From Paucidesulfovibrio gracilis DSM 16080 (lineage in GTDB: Bacteria > Desulfobacterota > Desulfovibrionia > Desulfovibrionales > Desulfovibrionaceae), in assembly GCF_900167125.1 (NCBI RefSeq), contig NZ_FUYC01000009.1, positions 1 through 64,000 on the forward strand: a stretch of 64,000 nucleotides of DNA, written 5' to 3'. Under the pieces are notes generated by a model that saw only the letters and a list, made by a program, of their open reading frames with translations, ran no database searches and was not told the DNA's origin. This document shows, piece by piece, positions 1 to 8,393 of the stretch. Every line of letters starts with the position of its first letter. Within the stretch, counting starts at the first letter, position 1. Position numbers and translations under genes: made by a program.

Positions 1-1
1 T

Positions 2-205
2 GTGGATACCACGCTTGGCCCGCCCATTGCGGAACAACGCCCCGTTGATGCGGGCAGGGCTGCCGCGCCCCGTTCCGGCTCCAATGTGGATGTGGCGCGG
101 GAGACCGTGGATTTGATCCGTTCGCAAAACGCATTTGCCGCCAATGCCGCCATGGTCCGTGCCTGGGACGAAACCACCGGTCTGTTGGTCAACCGTACGG
201 TCTGA
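2..205 (+). CDS. Flagellar rod/hook-type protein, C-terminal fragment (cut by window edge)
   Basis: Only the last ~67 residues are present; the reading frame is open to the window edge, so the visible GTG is probably not the true start. The end of the protein has the pattern SNVDVARETVDLI followed by a run with QNAFAANAAMVR. This is the C-terminal helix signature of flagellar axial proteins (FlgC/FlgE/FlgF/FlgG family), which packs in the coiled-coil core of rod and hook. It is therefore likely a flagellar axial or axial-like protein, but the subunit cannot be named. It ends well before the next gene, with a possible terminator between. Confidence 0.6.
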   Translation: MDTTLGPPIAEQRPVDAGRAAAPRSGSNVDVARETVDLIRSQNAFAANAAMVRAWDETTGLLVNRTV

Positions 206-369
206 CTTCTTCTCTGTTTTTCAAAAATCATTTCTTCTTTTTTGCAACGCTTATGCAGCGATTCCGACATGTTGCGTGCGCTCTTGCGCGTGCCGGAAAG
301 GGATTCCCTTTGTCCAGGAATTCTGATAAACGCTATTAAGCCCTCTTGCGGGCAAAAAAGTGTGTTTAG

Positions 370-399
370 CCCCGGCCAATGGGTACGGGGTCTTTTTCT
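370..399 (+). terminator. Possible intrinsic terminator after the flagellar fragment
   Basis: Inverted repeat CCCCG/CGGGG (370-374 with 386-390) is followed at once by TCTTTTTC. The stem is short and the next gene's AGGAG ribosome site lies directly behind it, so it could instead be a leader hairpin. Confidence 0.4.
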
Positions 400-413
400 G
401 TCAGGAGAAAAGT

Positions 414-1817
414 ATGGTTCCGAATACTTCCGCAAAGACGGACTTTGATGTGATCATCGTGGGGGGCGGTCCGGCCGGACTGTTCGCCGCGTATTGGCTT
501 GGAGAGCATACCGGGCTGGACGTGCTCGTGGTGGAGAAGGGCAAGCGCAGTCTGAATCGGGTCTGCCCCATTGCCGGTGAAAACGGGTGCATCAAGTGCC
601 GCCCCTGCAATATCCTTTGCGGGGTGGGCGGTGCAGGGTTGTTTTCCGATGGAAAATTGAATTATATTCATAAATTGGGAAAGACAGACCTGACCCAGTT
701 CATGCCTGTTTCCGAGGCCAAGAAGCTCATCGACGAGACGGAGTCCATTTTCAACCGTTTCGGCATGGATGCGGACGTGTATCCCACGGACATGGAAGCG
801 GCCAAGGCCATTCGGCGTGAATCGAAAAAGCACGGCATAGATTTGCTGCTCATCAAGCAAAAGCATTTGGGCAGCGACAATCTGCCCGGACACATCGCGG
901 GGATGGCGGAGCACATCAAGGAGCAGGGTGTGGTTTTCCATACGTCTGAGGACGTGCGCGACGTGCTGGTGGAAGATGGCGCGGTCTGCGGTGTGCGCAC
1001 CAACCGTGGGGAGTATTCGGCTCGTTCCGTTATTCTGGCTCCTGGCCGTGTCGGGGCCGAATGGATGGCCAAGGTGGCCCATGAATTGGAACTCGGCGTT
1101 TCCCAGCGAGGCATCGAGGTAGGGGTTCGCGTGGAGGTGTCCCGCGAAATCATGGAAGATCTTTGCGGTATTATTTATGATCCCACATTCTTCATCCGCA
1201 CGGCCAAATATGATGATCAGACCCGCACGTTCTGCACCAACCAGGGTGGGTTCGTAGCGTTGGAAAATTATCAGGATTTTGTCTGCGTCAACGGCCATGC
1301 CTACACGGGGCGCAAGTCCGACAACACCAACTTTGCCTTCCTCTCCAAGGTGGTGCTGGATGATCCCGTGACGGACAATCAGTCCTATGGGGAGTCCATC
1401 GGCCGACTGGCCACGCTCATCGGTGGGGGCAAGCCTATTTTGCAGCGTTTCGGAGACCTCAAGCGGGGGCGCCGTTCTACTTGGAACCGCATTCGCAACA
1501 GTTCCATCGAACCCACGCTGCGTAATGTGGTCTGTGGCGATATCGCCATGGCCCTTCCGGAGCGTATTCTGACCAACCTTGTGGATGGTTTGGAAAAACT
1601 CAATGAAGTGGTGCCGGGCGTTTCCAACGACGAGACCTTGCTCTATGCCCCGGAAATCAAATTCTTTGCCACGCAGGTGGACACGGATTCCCAGTTGGAA
1701 ACCGGCGTGCAGGGGTTGTTTGTGGCGGGTGACGGTCCGGGGGTTGCCGGAAATATCGTTTCCGCCGCAGCAACGGGACTGATTCCGGCCAAGGCGATTG
1801 CCAAGCGCCTGACGTGA
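414..1817 (+). CDS. NAD(P)/FAD-dependent dehydrogenase, COG2509 type
   Basis: The protein has 467 residues from the ATG at 414, chosen because AGGAG stands seven bases upstream; an in-frame start at 360 has no ribosome site. The N-terminus is a Rossmann FAD site, VIIVGGGPAGLFAAY at about residues 12-26. The C-terminus has the second FAD contact (FVAGDGPGVAGNIVS, about 435-450). Between residues 50 and 68 there is an unusual cysteine group, CPIAGENGCIKCRPCNILC, followed by a glycine run; this is typical of the COG2509 uncharacterised dehydrogenases. Substrate and physiological role are unknown. It is transcribed alone, with a strong terminator downstream. Family assignment is firm, function is not. 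Confidence 0.8.
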   Translation: MVPNTSAKTDFDVIIVGGGPAGLFAAYWLGEHTGLDVLVVEKGKRSLNRVCPIAGENGCIKCRPCNILCGVGGAGLFSDGKLNYIHKLGKTDLTQFMPVSEAKKLIDETESIFNRFGMDADVYPTDMEAAKAIRRESKKHGIDLLLIKQKHLGSDNLPGHIAGMAEHIKEQGVVFHTSEDVRDVLVEDGAVCGVRTNRGEYSARSVILAPGRVGAEWMAKVAHELELGVSQRGIEVGVRVEVSREIMEDLCGIIYDPTFFIRTAKYDDQTRTFCTNQGGFVALENYQDFVCVNGHAYTGRKSDNTNFAFLSKVVLDDPVTDNQSYGESIGRLATLIGGGKPILQRFGDLKRGRRSTWNRIRNSSIEPTLRNVVCGDIAMALPERILTNLVDGLEKLNEVVPGVSNDETLLYAPEIKFFATQVDTDSQLETGVQGLFVAGDGPGVAGNIVSAAATGLIPAKAIAKRLT

Positions 1818-1903
1818 GTATTCCGGCCATAAAATGGCTACCGAAGTGCAACTGACCGTCGAGACGGTCCGACCTCGGGATGCTGTTTTTTGACAGACGC
1901 ATT

Positions 1904-1935
1904 AGCCGCCTTTCTGAATGAGAGGCGGCTTTTTC
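1904..1935 (+). terminator. Intrinsic terminator
   Basis: Perfect 8-bp stem AGCCGCCT/AGGCGGCT (1904-1911 with 1923-1930) followed by a T run. It terminates the COG2509 gene. A separate 7-bp palindrome, GACCGTC-GA-GACGGTC, lies just upstream at 1854-1869. Confidence 0.85.
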
Positions 1936-2014
1936 ATGTCCATGCATTGCCGTAACACGGAAATAAGTGTAACAACGATACCAAACAAAACACGCCATAT
2001 ATGGAGGGGGATTC

Positions 2015-2926
2015 ATGAAGCGTATGGCCGTAATCGTTACGTTATTGTCGTGTGTGTGGGCATTGCCCGTCATGGCCGCATCGTGGAGTATGCAATGTCC
2101 GCCGGGGTGGACCGACGAACGGTCCGGCCTGGGGGATGATTTGGTCAAGCAGTGCATTGCGCCTACACAGGATGCGTTTGTGGAATTGTATGCTTCCCAA
2201 GGGGAAGTGCTGCCCCTGGAGCGGTTGCTTCAGGAGTGGGAAACCGAAATGCTGTCGCGTGGGCTACCATTTCAGTCCCGATTGAAGCAACAGGCCACAA
2301 CGGTGACCGGTGTACCGGCATTGGTCCGGGAATACACCGGTATGGCCAATGGAGCACGATTCCATTCCGTGGTGGCGGGCATGGTGAACAGTGGGCGGAC
2401 ATACGTCCTGCAGGCGTTGTATGTGGAGGATCGTGCGGCGTTGGTTTCCCAGGTTCGCATGGCGCTGGACAGTTTTGTGTTTACCAATGGATCCGGTGGG
2501 GGGTGTGCCGCACAACAGGGTGGCGCGTGGCAGCCTGGCCGGGAACAACCGGGAACGGTCTCCGGGGGCGGAGGATCCGCCACGGCCGGGGCTGGAACCC
2601 AGGTTCCGGGATTGGTGGATCGGGCCTGGAAAACCGGGGGCAATATGAGCGCCAAGTGGGGAGACGCCCATGGATCCGTGGAGCCGGGCAAAGACTATTC
2701 CGTATGGGAATTGACCACCACCCGCAGTGTGGGGCTGCACTTTCGTGATCCGTATAAAAAGGGCAAGCAGACGTACCATGTGGATATCGTGGATAAGCCG
2801 AGCGGGAAATATGTGGCACGGGAGACTGTGGGCATGTTTTCCAAAATCCGGGTAGGCCCGGGCCACTTTATGATCACGGTTCGTCCTGCTTCGGCGTATG
2901 CTGGCTGGAGCTGCGACTGGGAATAG
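2015..2926 (+). CDS. Secreted protein of unknown function
   Basis: The protein has 303 residues. The start ATG follows a strong GGAGGGGG site at 2003-2010. An N-terminal signal peptide is clear: MKRMAVIV, a hydrophobic stretch, then a VMA-A cleavage pattern near residue 22. Residues 23-155 look like a compact domain related in style to small secreted proteins that bind or chaperone. Residues 155-195 are Gly/Gln/Pro-rich and likely a linker. The C-terminal ~100 residues are rich in aromatic and charged residues with a paired Cys near the end. I do not recognise a family. It is monocistronic between two terminators, and probably periplasmic or outer-membrane associated. Confidence 0.7.
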   Translation: MKRMAVIVTLLSCVWALPVMAASWSMQCPPGWTDERSGLGDDLVKQCIAPTQDAFVELYASQGEVLPLERLLQEWETEMLSRGLPFQSRLKQQATTVTGVPALVREYTGMANGARFHSVVAGMVNSGRTYVLQALYVEDRAALVSQVRMALDSFVFTNGSGGGCAAQQGGAWQPGREQPGTVSGGGGSATAGAGTQVPGLVDRAWKTGGNMSAKWGDAHGSVEPGKDYSVWELTTTRSVGLHFRDPYKKGKQTYHVDIVDKPSGKYVARETVGMFSKIRVGPGHFMITVRPASAYAGWSCDWE

Positions 2927-2943
2927 CAGCGGTTTTCCCGCAG

Positions 2944-2969
2944 AAAAAAGGGCTTCGGCCCTTTTTTTT
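2944..2969 (+). terminator. Intrinsic terminator
   Basis: AAAAAAGGGC-TTCG-GCCCTTTTTT hairpin with a stable TTCG loop and a long T run, 18 bases after the stop of the secreted protein gene. Confidence 0.9.
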
Positions 2970-3116
2970 GGTCTTTTTTTAGAAAAGGGATTGACTTTGT
3001 GTCATTCTATTGACAGTGAGGTGGGAGTATAGAGTTCAAGCGGGTTCGCCGCCTTTCCGGTGGGTATGTTGGAGCGGAGGCGACCGCTTGTCCTGTTGTT
3101 TTCCGGAGGAATCAAA

Positions 3117-4133
3117 GTGCTCAATATCGATGGAATCATAGGCGAAAGCCCTGCATTGCAGGAGGTCTTTCAGGTGCTGGGCAAGGTGGCTCCCACGGAT
3201 TCCACTGTCCTTGTCACAGGCGAATCCGGCACGGGTAAGGAATTGCTCGTACGCGCTCTGCACCACAATAGTAGGCGGCGGGATCAACCTTTTGTTCCCA
3301 TCAACTGCGGTGCGATTCCGAAAGAATTGTTGGAGTCGGAGTTATTCGGGCACGAAAAGGGGGCGTTTACCCATGCCATTCGTTCTCGGTCCGGCCGGTT
3401 TGAACTGGCGGACGGGGGAACCATCTTTTTGGACGAAATCGGGGAAATGGATTTTTCCCTGCAAGTCAAGATATTGCGTGTTCTTCAGGAAAAGGAGATC
3501 GAGCGCGTTGGCGGCACGGCCGTCAAAAAGGTGGATGTGCGGGTCGTGGCGGCCACCAACCGGGAACTGGAGCGGGAAGTGGCTGAGGGACGTTTTCGCG
3601 AAGATCTGTTCTATCGCTTGAACGTCATCCCTTTGCAGCTTCCGGCCCTGCGGGAACGCGGCGAGGATGTATTGCTGCTGGCCAAGCATTTTCTCCAGCG
3701 CTTTTGCAAGGATAAGGATCGTGGCGAGTTGCGGCTTTCCCCTGAGGCCGAAAATATGCTCCTGGCTTACTCCTGGCCCGGCAACGTTCGCGAGCTGGAA
3801 AATTTCATGGAGCGGCTTTCCATTCTGTGTGACGGCACCAGCGTGGGCTTGGAGGATCTGCCCGGCAAAATCCTCCGGGAAGTGGGTGAAGAGCCTGTAG
3901 CCCGCCCGGTACCGGCAGCATCGATTCCCGCAGGGTTCCGTTGGCCGCGCCTGCGGGACATGAAGGAAAAGGATTTTGCGCTGAAGGATTTCCTGGAGCA
4001 GATGGAGGACCGTTTGATCCTTGAAGCGTTGGAGCAAGTGGGCGGGGTGAAGAATCAGGCCGCAGAATTGCTCGGCATCAAGCGTACGACGCTGATTGAG
4101 AAAATGAAAAAGCGCAAGCTGCTCGAAGGGTGA
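3117..4133 (+). CDS. Sigma-54-dependent transcriptional activator without receiver domain
   Basis: The GTG start at 3117 is preceded by GGAGGA; the in-frame start at 3060 lacks a ribosome site and adds a region outside the family. The 338-residue protein is almost all AAA+ domain. Walker A is GESGTGKE (residues ~35-42), Walker B is [12 protein letters not shown] (~100-111), and a Fis-type helix-turn-helix occupies the last ~40 residues ([18 protein letters not shown]). There is no N-terminal sensing or receiver domain, so activity must be set by expression or a partner. The sigma-54 contact loop reads GAFTHA instead of GAFTGA. It overlaps or abuts the large TPR gene downstream. It may drive flagellar sigma-54 promoters such as the one at 19268, but nothing here proves this. 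Confidence 0.88.
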   Translation: MLNIDGIIGESPALQEVFQVLGKVAPTDSTVLVTGESGTGKELLVRALHHNSRRRDQPFVPINCGAIPKELLESELFGHEKGAFTHAIRSRSGRFELADGGTIFLDEIGEMDFSLQVKILRVLQEKEIERVGGTAVKKVDVRVVAATNRELEREVAEGRFREDLFYRLNVIPLQLPALRERGEDVLLLAKHFLQRFCKDKDRGELRLSPEAENMLLAYSWPGNVRELENFMERLSILCDGTSVGLEDLPGKILREVGEEPVARPVPAASIPAGFRWPRLRDMKEKDFALKDFLEQMEDRLILEALEQVGGVKNQAAELLGIKRTTLIEKMKKRKLLEG

Positions 4134-4186
4134 TCGAGCGGCACTTCCGGCCTTGCACGGGTTTTGCAAGAAGGCGGGGTGTGGAC

Positions 4187-7100
4187 GTGAAACAATTTCC
4201 ACCGCTTGTGCGACCATTGCCCGGACCGGCGTTGTCGGCCCTTGCCTGGATTTTGGCTTTTGCCTGGATGCTGGTGTGGGGAGGCGAGGCCGACGCTGCT
4301 TCCGTGGCCTTCCGTACCCGGGCCGACACGGACGTACTCACGTTTGAGCTTGCCGGATCACCGCAGGAGGCATCCGTACGGCGAAATGGTGCGCGAAGTG
4401 TTCTGGTTCGCCTGCCGGAGGGGGACGTTCTTGAGACAACCGGTCCCTTTACCGGGGCGCGGCTGATCGGGACAGTTTCCCCTGTTGCGGAAGGTGCGCT
4501 GGTGGAATTGAACACCAATGGTTTTGGATACATCTTTACGCCCGTTCCAGGGCAAAATAGCCTACAGGTACAATTTTTCCGCGATCCCACAGGAGCACGC
4601 TGGACCGCGCCCCAGGAGCAGGAGGCAGGAACGCAGGAGACCGCCGTACCCGTTCCGGACGAGCCGAATCCGGCTCCGAACCCGGATACGCCAACAGTCG
4701 CGGTTCCTGAACAGGGTCCGGTCTCTGCCGACATCCCGCAAGTTCAGGAAACGGACTTGCCTGCTGAGGGCGGGGAAGTCCCTGCCGGGCAACAAGGCCG
4801 GAATCCAGTCGGTGTTCCACCGGATCGCGCTCTTGCCTCTCCCCGAACGAATGGGAATTCCCTTTTTTCCGTACCCTACGCCGTGCGCGTGCCGGTTTCC
4901 GGATTGGACAACGAGGTGCGTGTTTCTCCCAGCGAGGTGGGATCCGTGGATATGGATACCGGGTCGGCCCGATTCAAGGCCGTGAATACGGTCGCGGAAC
5001 CGGCGCCGCCCCGGGATGTGTTGCCTCCGACGGGTATTGAGGTGCCGCCTTCCGAATCGGACCAGCCGGGCGTGGAGCAAGGGACGGGCGTTTCCCCGGC
5101 TGACGGCATGACCCGGACGGAGGAGGATTCCGCGACAGTGGCGGCTTCGGAGCCGCCTTCTTCGTCTTTGGAGCAAGAGGCGGCGCAGGCCATGCGCGAG
5201 GCGCAGCAAGCCTATGACCAGGGGGAGGAGGACACCCCGCAACAGGTGTCTGAAGAAGCACCTGTGCAGGAGGAGGCCGTTGCGGATGCGGCTTCGGATG
5301 CCGAACCGCAGCAGGAAGGCGTCCGGGTGGACGACGAAGCCGTCCAGCAATCCATTGACACCATTGAGGCGGAAAACGCCCAGGCCCGCAGCGTGGCTCA
5401 GGACAGTGGGTTGCCACCGGAGCAGGCACAGCGTCTGGAGGCGTTGCAACTGCAATTGCTTAAGGCCCAGTCGCACGTGGCGGCAGGGAAACTGCGTGAA
5501 GCCAGGGACGAACTGGAAAGTATCTTGGCCGCCCCGGAACTGACGTCTGAGATGCGTCTGGAGGCGACATACAGTCTGGGCGGCGTGCTCATGACATTGT
5601 ACAAGGACGCACCGGAAGCGCATTTTGACGAAATTACGAGTCTCTACAAAGAGGCCATGAACGCGGATACGGATTCGCCGAATATCCCTCAGGCATTGCT
5701 GAATCTGGGGTTGATCAATCTGCGCGTCGGCAACCTCCCCGAGGCCCGGGCCTATTTTGATTTGCTCCAATCCCAGTATCCGGACAACGAAAGCGTTCCC
5801 GCCGTGGAATACTATTGGGGAGAGCATTACTACCGGCAGCAGGATTGGCAGGAGGCGGCGGACCGTTTTCAGGATTTCATCGAGCGCTACCCCGAGCAGG
5901 AACGCCTGGCGCGTTTGGCGGCCTTTCGTTTGGCCGAGTCCCTGAAGAATCTCGGATTGTACGATCAGGCTTTTCAGATTGTGGATTATATCGACAAGCG
6001 CTGGCCCCAGGTTTTTGAATCCAATCCAGGGTTCCTCAAGCTGGCTGGTGACGTGGAGTACCACCTCGGCAAGCTGGACCCCGCCAAGGAACATTATTGG
6101 ACCTATTACAATATCAACCCTCAGGCTGAGCAGGCGGATGTCGTGCTGGCCCGTATCGGAGATGTTTTTTTGCGGCAGGACAAGACCCGAGCGGCCCGAA
6201 GCATCTATGAACGCGTGGTGGAACAGTATCCCGATATGGAAGGCGGGCTGATCGCCAAGATGCGGCTGGCCGAGGAAGGCATTTACGACGAACCCACCAT
6301 GCTGGAGATGGTCACGGTTTTTGACCGACCGTTCACGTTGCGTCCGAAGCAGGTCTACACGGAGATCGTAGACGAGCATCCGACCAGTCCGCTGGCTCCC
6401 CTGGCGCTACTCAAGTTGGGCATGTGGCATTTTTACCAGAAGGAATACCCCGAAGCACTGGCCGCAGCCCAGCGTCTCATGGATGAATACCCCCGTAGTG
6501 AGCTGACCGACCGTGCCAGGGAGCTGGGCAATCGGGCCTTTGCCCTGGCCGTGCCGCAGCTGCTGGACCAGGAACGCTATGCCGAAGTGGTGGACTACTG
6601 GGAGCGGTATCCGTTCATCAACGAATCCGAAGGCGAGGAAGGAAACGCCACTCGTATCGGCGTGGCCCGGGCGTATGCCGCTCTGGATCGGTACGACAAG
6701 TCCCTGGCGCTGCTCAAGCCATTCCTGCAGGAAGAGCAGGTGCCGGAATTTTCCGAGATGGCTCTGGCCGTGGCTGCGGACGTATATTTGAAACAACGTG
6801 CCTGGAATCGCATCAACAGTCTTTCCTCATTGGCCACGGAGCATTGGGATTTGTCGGACCGTGCTCGTCGGTTGCTCATGCACGCCAACGCCGTGGCGCT
6901 GGAAAATCTCGGTGAGCATCGCAAGAGTGCGCGGCTTTGGGCGCAGCTGGGTGCGGATGAGGACGTGGAAGCGTTTATCCGTGCCGACTCCCTCTATTTC
7001 ATGGCCAAAGAGGCCATGAAGCATGACGATCTGCGCCGGGTCTTCGTGTATTCGCAGGAGGCGTTGTCCTTGCTGCTTTCCACCAATGGTGATCAGGAAA

Positions 7101-7405
7101 AGATCAAGGATTGCATGCTGATGTCCATTCATGCCACGGAGCGGTCAGGACGCTATCGGCAAGCCTTGAAGTGGGCGTTGGAATACGACAAGTATGTTCC
7201 TGAGGACGATGCCGAGTGGGCTGGGCATCGGTATAAGATTGCACAGCTGTATCGGAAGTCGGGCTTTCCGGAAGAATGGCGGGAGACCATGGAGGGACTG
7301 CGCGACGCTCGGCCTGGAACGCTGTATGGGCGTCTGGCCGCTACCGCATTGGAAACCGAGCAGTTGGAACGCCGCGCCTCGGAGTATGCACCGATTCCCA
7401 ATTGA
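4187..7405 (+). CDS. Large secreted AMIN/TPR-repeat protein
   Basis: The protein has 1072 residues from the GTG at 4187, which has AAGGCGGGG upstream and gives a normal signal peptide (short basic start, hydrophobic core, cleavage near ADA-A). A GTG at 4130 that overlaps the stop of the regulator gene is an alternative start. Residues ~30-130 resemble an AMIN-type beta domain (peptidoglycan binding). About 130-410 is Pro/Glu/Gln-rich and probably disordered. From ~420 to the end there are many TPR-like helical pairs with NLGLINLRVGNLPEARAYF-type repeats, as in YbgF/CpoB or BamD-like scaffold proteins. It is probably a periplasmic envelope scaffold. Coupling to the sigma-54 activator suggests shared control. 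Confidence 0.78.
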   Translation: MKQFPPLVRPLPGPALSALAWILAFAWMLVWGGEADAASVAFRTRADTDVLTFELAGSPQEASVRRNGARSVLVRLPEGDVLETTGPFTGARLIGTVSPVAEGALVELNTNGFGYIFTPVPGQNSLQVQFFRDPTGARWTAPQEQEAGTQETAVPVPDEPNPAPNPDTPTVAVPEQGPVSADIPQVQETDLPAEGGEVPAGQQGRNPVGVPPDRALASPRTNGNSLFSVPYAVRVPVSGLDNEVRVSPSEVGSVDMDTGSARFKAVNTVAEPAPPRDVLPPTGIEVPPSESDQPGVEQGTGVSPADGMTRTEEDSATVAASEPPSSSLEQEAAQAMREAQQAYDQGEEDTPQQVSEEAPVQEEAVADAASDAEPQQEGVRVDDEAVQQSIDTIEAENAQARSVAQDSGLPPEQAQRLEALQLQLLKAQSHVAAGKLREARDELESILAAPELTSEMRLEATYSLGGVLMTLYKDAPEAHFDEITSLYKEAMNADTDSPNIPQALLNLGLINLRVGNLPEARAYFDLLQSQYPDNESVPAVEYYWGEHYYRQQDWQEAADRFQDFIERYPEQERLARLAAFRLAESLKNLGLYDQAFQIVDYIDKRWPQVFESNPGFLKLAGDVEYHLGKLDPAKEHYWTYYNINPQAEQADVVLARIGDVFLRQDKTRAARSIYERVVEQYPDMEGGLIAKMRLAEEGIYDEPTMLEMVTVFDRPFTLRPKQVYTEIVDEHPTSPLAPLALLKLGMWHFYQKEYPEALAAAQRLMDEYPRSELTDRARELGNRAFALAVPQLLDQERYAEVVDYWERYPFINESEGEEGNATRIGVARAYAALDRYDKSLALLKPFLQEEQVPEFSEMALAVAADVYLKQRAWNRINSLSSLATEHWDLSDRARRLLMHANAVALENLGEHRKSARLWAQLGADEDVEAFIRADSLYFMAKEAMKHDDLRRVFVYSQEALSLLLSTNGDQEKIKDCMLMSIHATERSGRYRQALKWALEYDKYVPEDDAEWAGHRYKIAQLYRKSGFPEEWRETMEGLRDARPGTLYGRLAATALETEQLERRASEYAPIPN

Positions 7406-7466
7406 GAACTGTTGACCGATATACGTCAGCGTGTATTATAGGTTTTTGTTTCACGGAGAAGGGGGG

Positions 7467-8288
7467 ATGACAATGAAGCGAGAGCCGATTGTTGCAGGAC
7501 AGTTTTATCCGGCCGATCCTGGAATCCTGGAACGCGAGGTGCGTGGCTATTTATCCCAGGCCGATGTGTCCGAGACCGCGGAGGGACGGACGTTGCTGGC
7601 CATGGTGCCGCATGCGGGCTACATGTTCTCCGGGGGCGTCTGCGGACGGACATTGGGCGAGGCGCGTCTGCCCCGTACCATTGTGTTGCTCGGACCGAAC
7701 CATACCGGCCTGGGGGAGCGCATGGCTGTGTGGGGGCAAGGGCAGTGGGAACTGCCCGGGGGCGGGATACCCATAGCGGAATCCCTGGCGCAGTCCATGG
7801 TGGCCCAGGTGCCGGGATGCACGTTCGATCCGCTGGCGCATAAACGGGAACATTCCTTGGAAGTGGTGCTGCCGTTCCTACGCTGCCTGCATCCGGAAAT
7901 TCAGGTTGTTCCCGTGGCTGTTTCGGAGCCTTCACCGGAAAGTCTTGTGTCTGCGGGGCGGGTTTTGGGAGAATTGCTGGCCGCCTGGGAGGAACCGGTT
8001 TCCTTGGTCGTCAGCTCGGACATGAGCCATTATGTTTCTGAAAAGCGGGCTCATGAGTTGGATCGCATGGCCATTGACGCTCTGCGTTCGCTGGAGCCAG
8101 GCCTGCTATATGAAACCGTGCGCCGGGAGCGAATCACCATGTGCGGTGTGTTGCCCATGACCATGGGGCTGGCGGCCGTCGTGACCATGGGAGCGAAATC
8201 GGCCCGATTGGTGAGCTATGCCACGTCTGCCGAGGTGACGCAGGACGTGGAGCAGGTGGTGGGCTACGCCGGAATTCTTATGGATTGA
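7467..8288 (+). CDS. amrB: Memo-family protein (AmmeMemoRadiSam system protein B)
   Basis: The 273-residue protein starts at the ATG at 7467 behind GGAGAAGGGGGG; an ATG at 7473 is equally possible. Motifs of the Memo family, which is related to extradiol dioxygenases, are visible: VPHAGYMFSG (~residue 47), LLGPNHTGLG (~76), HKREHSLEVVLPF (~125) and SSDMSHY (~185). The histidines and aspartates in these motifs form the putative metal site. In other genomes the family co-occurs with AMMECR1 and a radical SAM protein; neither is encoded in this window. The reaction remains unknown. The gene converges on pnp with a shared terminator. Confidence 0.85.
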   Translation: MTMKREPIVAGQFYPADPGILEREVRGYLSQADVSETAEGRTLLAMVPHAGYMFSGGVCGRTLGEARLPRTIVLLGPNHTGLGERMAVWGQGQWELPGGGIPIAESLAQSMVAQVPGCTFDPLAHKREHSLEVVLPFLRCLHPEIQVVPVAVSEPSPESLVSAGRVLGELLAAWEEPVSLVVSSDMSHYVSEKRAHELDRMAIDALRSLEPGLLYETVRRERITMCGVLPMTMGLAAVVTMGAKSARLVSYATSAEVTQDVEQVVGYAGILMD

Positions 8289-8324
8289 TCTTTTTATTGG
8301 GAGTGGTAGCGCACGAAGCGCATG

Positions 8325-8356
8325 AAAAAGGGACGGTCCTCGGACCGTCCCTTTGT
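8325..8356. terminator. Bidirectional terminator between amrB and pnp
   Basis: Thirteen-bp perfect stem AAAGGGACGGTCC (8327-8339) with GGACCGTCCCTTT (8342-8354), flanked by A and T tracts on both sides. It can end both converging transcripts. Confidence 0.85.
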
Positions 8357-8393
8357 TCTATGCGATGTTTGTCGGCCCGAAGGCGTACGCTTA

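Noticed and set aside
3010-3033. TTGACA followed by TATAGA before the sigma-54 activator gene
   Set aside because: Spacer is only 12 bases, too short for a sigma-70 promoter.
4562-6379. Open frame of 605 codons on the minus strand in the TPR gene
   Set aside because: Arg/Leu/His-rich shadow; the TPR protein in the other direction has clear signal peptide and repeats.
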